From an uncultured Polaribacter sp. (GTDB taxonomy: Bacteria > Bacteroidota > Bacteroidia > Flavobacteriales > Flavobacteriaceae), in assembly GCA_913047375.1 (NCBI GenBank), contig CAJWTV010000003.1, positions 19,336 through 83,335 on the forward strand: a stretch of DNA of 64,000 nucleotides, written 5' to 3'. Positions 58,314 to 64,000 of this stretch are shown in pieces; the stretch's first letter is position 1, and every line of letters begins with the position of its first letter. A program made the translations under genes and the position numbers. The notes under the pieces were generated by a model. It had not been told where the DNA came from. It saw only the letters and a program-made list of their open reading frames with translations, and did no database searches.

Positions 58314-58985
58314 CTATATTAATTTTTTTAAGATATTGAAATTAGTAATGATTTTATCTGCATTTTTTAGCGTCTGACCCTCCGATAATTTATTTGCGTA
58401 GCCGAAGACAAAAACACCAGCATCATTTGCCGCTTTAATTCCGTTATCAGAATCTTCTATAACTACACAATTTTCTTTTGGAATATTAGATAGAAGTATT
58501 GCTTTTTCAAAAATCTCAGGATGTGGTTTAGAAGCTATTAAATCTGCACCACTAATTTTCGCACTGAAATACCTCTGCAAGTTAAAACGCTCAAAAACCC
58601 GGTTTATATTTACCATAGCTGACGAAGACGCCAAAATTAAAATAATTCCTTTATTATGAAGATAAGTAATAATTTCTTCAACGCCTTCTACTAAATGTAA
58701 ATCTGGGTTGTTTTCAAAAAAATTTATATATCGTTTTCTTTTATCTAAGACTAAATCTTCGGGGTTTTTATCTAATTTAAAATGAAAAATCAACTTTTGA
58801 AAAGCATTTATTGTAGAAGAGCCTGTTAAAGTTTTGTATAACTCTTCTGAAACATTTAAGCCAAGTGAAACAAAGGTTTCGAAGTATGCTCTTTTATGAA
58901 TTTTTTCTGAATCTATAATTACACCATCCATATCAAAAATCACACATTTTATATTTTTTGATATTTCTTTTTTAAAATTAGTCAT
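58314..58985 (-). CDS. HAD family hydrolase, beta-phosphoglucomutase-like
   Basis: CVIFDMDGVIIDSEKIHKRAYFE, ILASSSAMVNI, KPHPEIFEKA, VIEDSDNGIKAANDAGV. Confidence 0.92.
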   Translation of the reverse strand: MTNFKKEISKNIKCVIFDMDGVIIDSEKIHKRAYFETFVSLGLNVSEELYKTLTGSSTINAFQKLIFHFKLDKNPEDLVLDKRKRYINFFENNPDLHLVEGVEEIITYLHNKGIILILASSSAMVNINRVFERFNLQRYFSAKISGADLIASKPHPEIFEKAILLSNIPKENCVVIEDSDNGIKAANDAGVFVFGYANKLSEGQTLKNADKIITNFNILKKLI

Positions 58986-59106
58986 ATAAATTTGAGAAAA
59001 TTTTTATTAGTTCTTCTTATTAATAGGAGTTGATACTATTTTTATGAAAGGTTATTAAAATTAAAATGTTGGTTATTTTTGGAAAACCTGACATTATAAA
59101 TTGAAA

Positions 59107-59523
59107 CTAACTTAAAAAACGATCTTTTATTTGATCACTTGGAAGCATACAAACCTCTCTTTTACCAAACCATTTATACCTGTTTTTAGCAATAAAATCG
59201 TAAATATAATTTCTAAAGGTTTCTGGAAAAATTATAAAAATCGTAGTTATTTTCCAAAAACCACCTAGAAGGTTCATTATTTTTAAAGCAGCAGTAGATT
59301 TCTTATAATAGGAGGTATTTGATGTGAATAGTATAATACTATCCATTTTTAAAGAATTTATTTGTATTTTTTTACTAATTTTTTCACCAAATTCAGATTG
59401 TAAAGGACAAAACAGAAATATACCTTTTTTATCAAATTTAATTAGGGTTAACACTACAGCATTACACATATTACAAATTCCATCAAATAAAATAATATTT
59501 TTGTTCTTGGGTAAATCAATCAT
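59107..59523 (-). CDS. DCC family thiol-disulfide oxidoreductase-like (DUF393)
   Basis: IILFDGICNMCNAVVLTLIKFD, STAALKIMNLLGGFWKI. Confidence 0.9.
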   Translation of the reverse strand: MIDLPKNKNIILFDGICNMCNAVVLTLIKFDKKGIFLFCPLQSEFGEKISKKIQINSLKMDSIILFTSNTSYYKKSTAALKIMNLLGGFWKITTIFIIFPETFRNYIYDFIAKNRYKWFGKREVCMLPSDQIKDRFLS

Positions 59524-59707
59524 TTATGTAATATCTTTAAATATTAGTAAAAGTACTTCAACTTTTTTATAAAATTGGTGTAACATTTTATTTATTATAG
59601 CGTCTTATATTTATTAGTATTAAAGATTAATAAAACAATAGTTTTTAACAAAAAATTAATAGCAAAAACTTTTCTTACTAACTAGTTTTGCTAAAAATAA
59701 TAAGTAG

Positions 59708-60400
59708 ATGATTAGAATAGAAAAGCTTCATAAATCATACCCAATTGGTAAAGATTCTCTCCATGTTTTAAAAGGAATAGACCTACATATTAAAGAAGGT
59801 GAATTTGTTTCTATAATGGGGTCCTCAGGTTCTGGAAAATCTACCTTATTAAATATTGTAGGTTTACTTGACACACATGATCAGGGAGCTTATTATCTTA
59901 ATGGCCAACTAATACAGGGTTTAAATGAGAAAAAGGCAGCCATACTTAGAAATAAATTCTTAGGTTTTGTTTTTCAATCTTTTAATTTAATTTCATATAA
60001 AACAGCTTTAGAGAATGTGGCATTACCTTTATATTATAAAGGTATGAACAGAAAAGAACGTTTAATAATAGCCTTAGACTATCTAGACAAAGTAGGTATA
60101 AAAGATTGGGCTAATCATTTACCTAATGAACTCTCAGGGGGTCAAAAGCAACGTGTAGCAATTGCTAGAGCTTTGGTTACTAACCCAAAAGTAGTTTTAG
60201 CAGATGAGCCAACGGGGGCTCTAGATTCTACCACTACAGATTCTGTAATGGATTTATTAAAAGACATCAACAATGAAGGAATGACAGTTTTTGTAATTAC
60301 ACATGAAGAAGAAGTCGCTAATCAAACAAAAAGAATAGTTCGTTTAAAGGATGGAGTAATCATTAGTGATGAACCTACAATAGCTTCTAAAAATTTATAG
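59708..60400 (+). CDS. ABC transporter ATP-binding protein, MacB/LolD type
   Basis: GSSGSGKSTLLNIVGLLD, NELSGGQKQRVAIARALVTNPKVVLADEPTGALDS. Confidence 0.96.
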   Translation: MIRIEKLHKSYPIGKDSLHVLKGIDLHIKEGEFVSIMGSSGSGKSTLLNIVGLLDTHDQGAYYLNGQLIQGLNEKKAAILRNKFLGFVFQSFNLISYKTALENVALPLYYKGMNRKERLIIALDYLDKVGIKDWANHLPNELSGGQKQRVAIARALVTNPKVVLADEPTGALDSTTTDSVMDLLKDINNEGMTVFVITHEEEVANQTKRIVRLKDGVIISDEPTIASKNL

Positions 60401-60402
60401 CT

Positions 60403-61632
60403 ATGTTTGATTTAGATCGTTGGAGAGAAATATTTCAGAGTATAAATAAGAATAGATTACGATCTGTAATGTCTGGTTTTACAGTTGCTTTTGCTATTTT
60501 ACTTTTTACTTTACTTTTTGGAATTGCTAGTGGTCTAGGGAACTTTTTTAAAGAAGCATTTGCAGACGATGCGAAAAATCTACTTTTCTTTCGTGCAGGA
60601 AGAACAACTAAACCTTACAAAGGTTTGCAAACAGGAAGAAAGGTTCAGTTAAAAAATACAGATTACAATTATGTTACAGAAGAGTATACAGACAACATAC
60701 AATATAAAACTGCAAAAATTAATAAGAACTTAACAATTAAATATGAAAATGAAGCAAGTAACTACGGTGTTAAAGCTGTTCATCCAGATTACCAGTTTTT
60801 AGAAAAAATAATTCTGTATGAAGGTCGTTTTTTAAATGAAAGAGACCTTAAACTAAAATCAAAAGTAATAGTAATTGGAAGATTAATTAAAAAAGATTTA
60901 TTTGGTGAAAAATTAGCTTTAGGAAAAAGAGTAAATGTTAATGGAAGTTCTTTTTTGATTGTTGGAATATTTTCCGATGAGAATACTGATCGTGAATCAG
61001 AAGCTTATATCCCTTTGACTACTAATCAAATGATGTATGGTAGTAATGATTTTATAGATCAAATAAATTTAGGTTATAATCCAAAATTATCAACTGATGC
61101 AGCTATAGCATTTGGCAAAAAAGTTGAACGTGATATGCGTAAAAAACTTAATATTCATCCCGATGATCAAAGTGCATTATCTGTTAGAAATATGGCAGAA
61201 GCGAATAAATTTGTTGGAATAATCATGTTAGCATTATATTTAATTATTGCCTTTATCGGCTCAGGTACTTTAATTGCTGGCATTATAGGTATTAGTAATA
61301 TTATGATTTTTGTTATTAAAGAGCGTACAAAAGAATTTGGGATACGTAAAGCATTAGGTGCAAAACCTTCATCAATAGTTGGTATGGTTGTCCAAGAATC
61401 TGTATTAATAACAACTTTATCTGGTTATTTAGGGCTATCTCTTGGGACATATATTTTAAGTTTTATAGGAAACAGTTTAGAAGAAAAATATTTTATAAAA
61501 GATCCAAGTGTAAGTCCTACTATTGTAATAGGAGCAACAATTTTATTAATTATTTCAGGATTAATAGCTGGGTATATTCCAGCAAAAAGAGCGGCAAGTA
61601 TTAAACCTATAGAAGCATTAAGAGCAGATTAA
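60403..61632 (+). CDS. ABC transporter permease, MacB/FtsX type (copy 1)
   Basis: N-terminal TM, MacB_PCD periplasmic domain, FtsX TMs; IKERTKEFGIRKALGAKPSSI. Confidence 0.95.
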   Translation: MFDLDRWREIFQSINKNRLRSVMSGFTVAFAILLFTLLFGIASGLGNFFKEAFADDAKNLLFFRAGRTTKPYKGLQTGRKVQLKNTDYNYVTEEYTDNIQYKTAKINKNLTIKYENEASNYGVKAVHPDYQFLEKIILYEGRFLNERDLKLKSKVIVIGRLIKKDLFGEKLALGKRVNVNGSSFLIVGIFSDENTDRESEAYIPLTTNQMMYGSNDFIDQINLGYNPKLSTDAAIAFGKKVERDMRKKLNIHPDDQSALSVRNMAEANKFVGIIMLALYLIIAFIGSGTLIAGIIGISNIMIFVIKERTKEFGIRKALGAKPSSIVGMVVQESVLITTLSGYLGLSLGTYILSFIGNSLEEKYFIKDPSVSPTIVIGATILLIISGLIAGYIPAKRAASIKPIEALRAD

Positions 61633-61634
61633 CT

Positions 61635-62879
61635 ATGAAATTTTTATTTGATTCAGATACTTGGCAAGAAATTTATGGAAGCATCCGTAAAAATAAAATG
61701 AGAACTGGAATTACTATTATTGGGGTTCTATGGGGTATTTTCCTTCTAGTAGTTCTGTTAGGCGCCACTAGAGGTCTAGAAAATAGCTTTAATAAAGCAT
61801 TTGGGAGTTTTGCAACTAATAGTGTTTTTGTATGGACACAGTATACTGACACACCTTTTAAAGGATTTCAAAAAGGAAGAAGATTTAATTTAAACACGAA
61901 AGATGTTAGGGTATTAAAATCTGAATATGCCAATGAAATTAAAGTATTGGCACCCAGGAATCAGACAAGGAATCTAATTGTTAAAGATTTTAAATCAGGA
62001 ACCTTTAGAGTAAGTGGAGATTATTCATTTTTAGACCAAATTCAAAAGAAAAAATTAATTTATGGTCGTTTTTTAAACTCAAGAGATATTTCATTAATTG
62101 CAAAAGTAACGGTGATATCAGAAGACATGTATAAGCAACTCTTTGATAAGGGCGTAAATCCTATTGGACAATATATTAAAATTAATAGTATCAATTTTAA
62201 AGTTATTGGAGTATACGAACCTTCACCTAGAATCAATATTGATGGAGATACAGCATATATACCATTTTCAACATTTAAAAAGGTATATAATACGGCCAAC
62301 AAAATTTCTTGGATGATGATTACGGCAAATAAAGGTGTAGATATCGAACAAATGGAAAAAGATATTCTCTTAACATTAAAGAATTTACACAAAGTACATC
62401 CTGAGGATGAAAGAGCTTTTGGTAGTGTAAATCTTAGTAAAGAGATTGGAAAATTCTTAGGTTTTTTAACAGGGATGCAATTTTTAACTTGGTTCGTTGG
62501 TATTGCAACTTTGATAGCAGGGGTCTTTGCCATTGGAAATATTCTTCTAATTACTGTAAAAGAAAGAACTAAAGAAATAGGAATTAGAAGAGCTATAGGA
62601 GCTACTCCAAAAAAAATTAGACAGCAAATTATATTAGAATCTGTTTTTTTAACAACAGTAGCTGGAATGATGGGAATTATTTTTGGCGCAGCAGTATTAA
62701 TGCTAATAGATTACCAATGGGGTAGAGGTGTAGATGCTGTATTAGTAAATCCAACTGTAAATATTCCAATTATTTTAGCAGCATTCACAACATTAGTAGT
62801 ATTAGGAACATTAATCGGTTTAATACCTGCACATATGGCAACAGTTGTAAAACCAATAGAGGCATTAAGAGAAGAATAA
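61635..62879 (+). CDS. ABC transporter permease, MacB/FtsX type (copy 2)
   Basis: Same architecture; VKERTKEIGIRRAIGATPKKI. Confidence 0.95.
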   Translation: MKFLFDSDTWQEIYGSIRKNKMRTGITIIGVLWGIFLLVVLLGATRGLENSFNKAFGSFATNSVFVWTQYTDTPFKGFQKGRRFNLNTKDVRVLKSEYANEIKVLAPRNQTRNLIVKDFKSGTFRVSGDYSFLDQIQKKKLIYGRFLNSRDISLIAKVTVISEDMYKQLFDKGVNPIGQYIKINSINFKVIGVYEPSPRINIDGDTAYIPFSTFKKVYNTANKISWMMITANKGVDIEQMEKDILLTLKNLHKVHPEDERAFGSVNLSKEIGKFLGFLTGMQFLTWFVGIATLIAGVFAIGNILLITVKERTKEIGIRRAIGATPKKIRQQIILESVFLTTVAGMMGIIFGAAVLMLIDYQWGRGVDAVLVNPTVNIPIILAAFTTLVVLGTLIGLIPAHMATVVKPIEALREE

Positions 62880-62893
62880 ATCAATCGAAAACT

Positions 62894-64000
62894 ATGAGTA
62901 AAAGAGCAAAAATTATCTTAGGTATTATTATCGTATTATTTGTAATAGCATTAATATGGTTCGGTAAGAAAAACGCAAAAAATATAATTCAATTTGAAAC
63001 TGAAAAACCTTTTGAAACAACAATAGTTAGTAAAACAGTTGCTACAGGAAAGGTTATTCCTTTAGAAGAAATTGAAATTAAACCTCAAATCACCGGTATT
63101 ATAGACAAAATTTTATTGTTAGAAGGGACTAAAGTTAAAAAGGGAGACTTAATTGCTACCGTTAGAGTCGTTCCAAATGAACAATCATTAATAAGTGCAA
63201 AAGGTAGAGTTGATAACGCAATATTAAGATTAAATAATTCTGTAATTTCTTATAAAAGAAATAAACAATTATTTGATAAAGGGGTAATAGCAAGATCTGC
63301 ATATGAGTCTGTTGAGTTAACTTTTAACCAATCGAAACAAGATTTAAAAAATGCTAAGAATGATTACCAAATTATCAAAAAGGGATCATCAGGTTCAGGT
63401 GCCACAGCAAACACCAATATAATTGCTCAAATGTCAGGTACTGTTTTAGAGATACCAGTTAAAGAAGGAGATCAGGTTATACAGTCCAATAACTTTAATG
63501 CAGGAACAACAATAGCATCTATTGCAGATATGAGTAAAATGATTTTTGAAGGTAAAGTAGATGAATCTGAAGTTGGTAAATTAATTAAAGGCACTGCTAT
63601 CGAAGTTTCTATTGGTGCCATAGAAGGAGTTAAATTTCCAGCTAAGTTAAATTTTATTGCTCCAAAAGGAACCGAAGAGGGTGGAGCCGTTCAATTTAAA
63701 ATTAAAGCCGATGTAACACTGGATGACAAATTTTTTATTAGAGCAGGTTATAGCGCCAATGCTGATATTATATTAGAGAAAAAAGAAAATATTTTATCTA
63801 TAAGAGAGGCATTGTTGAAATTTGATAGAAAAACCGAAGAACCATATGTAGAGGTAAAAATAGGTGCTGATGAATTTGAGAAAAGGATTCTAATATTAGG
63901 AACATCAGATGGTGTAAATGTCGAAGTTATAAAAGGTTTATCTTTAGATGATGAAATTAAGGTATGGAATAAAGCTAAAAAATCTGAAGAAAAAGGAGAT
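62894..64000 (+). CDS. Efflux periplasmic adaptor subunit (MacA/HlyD-like), truncated by window edge
   Basis: Reading from ATG 62894: MSKRAKIILGIIIVLFVIALIWFGKKN...TIVSKTVATGKVIPLEEIEIKPQITGIIDKILLLEGTKVKKGDLIATV; open to 64000, so absent from the ORF track. Confidence 0.93.
   Translation, partial: MSKRAKIILGIIIVLFVIALIWFGKKNAKNIIQFETEKPFETTIVSKTVATGKVIPLEEIEIKPQITGIIDKILLLEGTKVKKGDLIATVRVVPNEQSLISAKGRVDNAILRLNNSVISYKRNKQLFDKGVIARSAYESVELTFNQSKQDLKNAKNDYQIIKKGSSGSGATANTNIIAQMSGTVLEIPVKEGDQVIQSNNFNAGTTIASIADMSKMIFEGKVDESEVGKLIKGTAIEVSIGAIEGVKFPAKLNFIAPKGTEEGGAVQFKIKADVTLDDKFFIRAGYSANADIILEKKENILSIREALLKFDRKTEEPYVEVKIGADEFEKRILILGTSDGVNVEVIKGLSLDDEIKVWNKAKKSEEKGD

Noticed and set aside
1-64000. 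CRISPR arrays, tRNA/rRNA genes, IS elements, prophage, restriction or toxin-antitoxin systems
   Set aside because: No regularly spaced repeats, cloverleaf-like GC-rich segments, transposase/integrase motifs or defence genes were recognised; a tRNAscan-SE, CRISPR and DefenseFinder run would settle this.

Overview
AT-rich, gene-dense chromosomal window that looks like Flavobacteriaceae/Bacteroidota. The evidence is a GldI homologue, a type IX secretion sorting tail, several TAnnTTTG-type -7 promoter boxes, and runs of Bacteroidota-style lipoproteins. I support about 58 protein-coding genes, including a truncated ffh at the left edge and a truncated efflux adaptor at the right edge. I saw no rRNA, convincing tRNA, CRISPR array, IS element, prophage or defence island. 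Most content is core: purB, purL, mnmA, mnmE, mtaB, miaE, mutL, ribH, recF, recG, dnaX, ndk, msrA, msrB, oxyR, rhomboids and transporters. I did not find a clear new multi-gene system. The best leads are: (1) a ~12-nt poly-A tract in dnaX at the end of the clamp-loader domains, where both alternative frames stop at once, suggesting slippage-made gamma; (2) a MutL whose endonuclease motifs look lost; (3) an orphan 36-codon outer-membrane beta-barrel C-terminus after terC; (4) three tandem lipoprotein PPIases with one canonical and two divergent FKBP sites; (5) a coupled Usp-SulP-MiaE-small protein operon with an unassigned SulP C-terminal domain; (6) a long structured leader on a DEAD-box helicase. 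Annotations rest on recognising protein motifs by eye. No database search was run.
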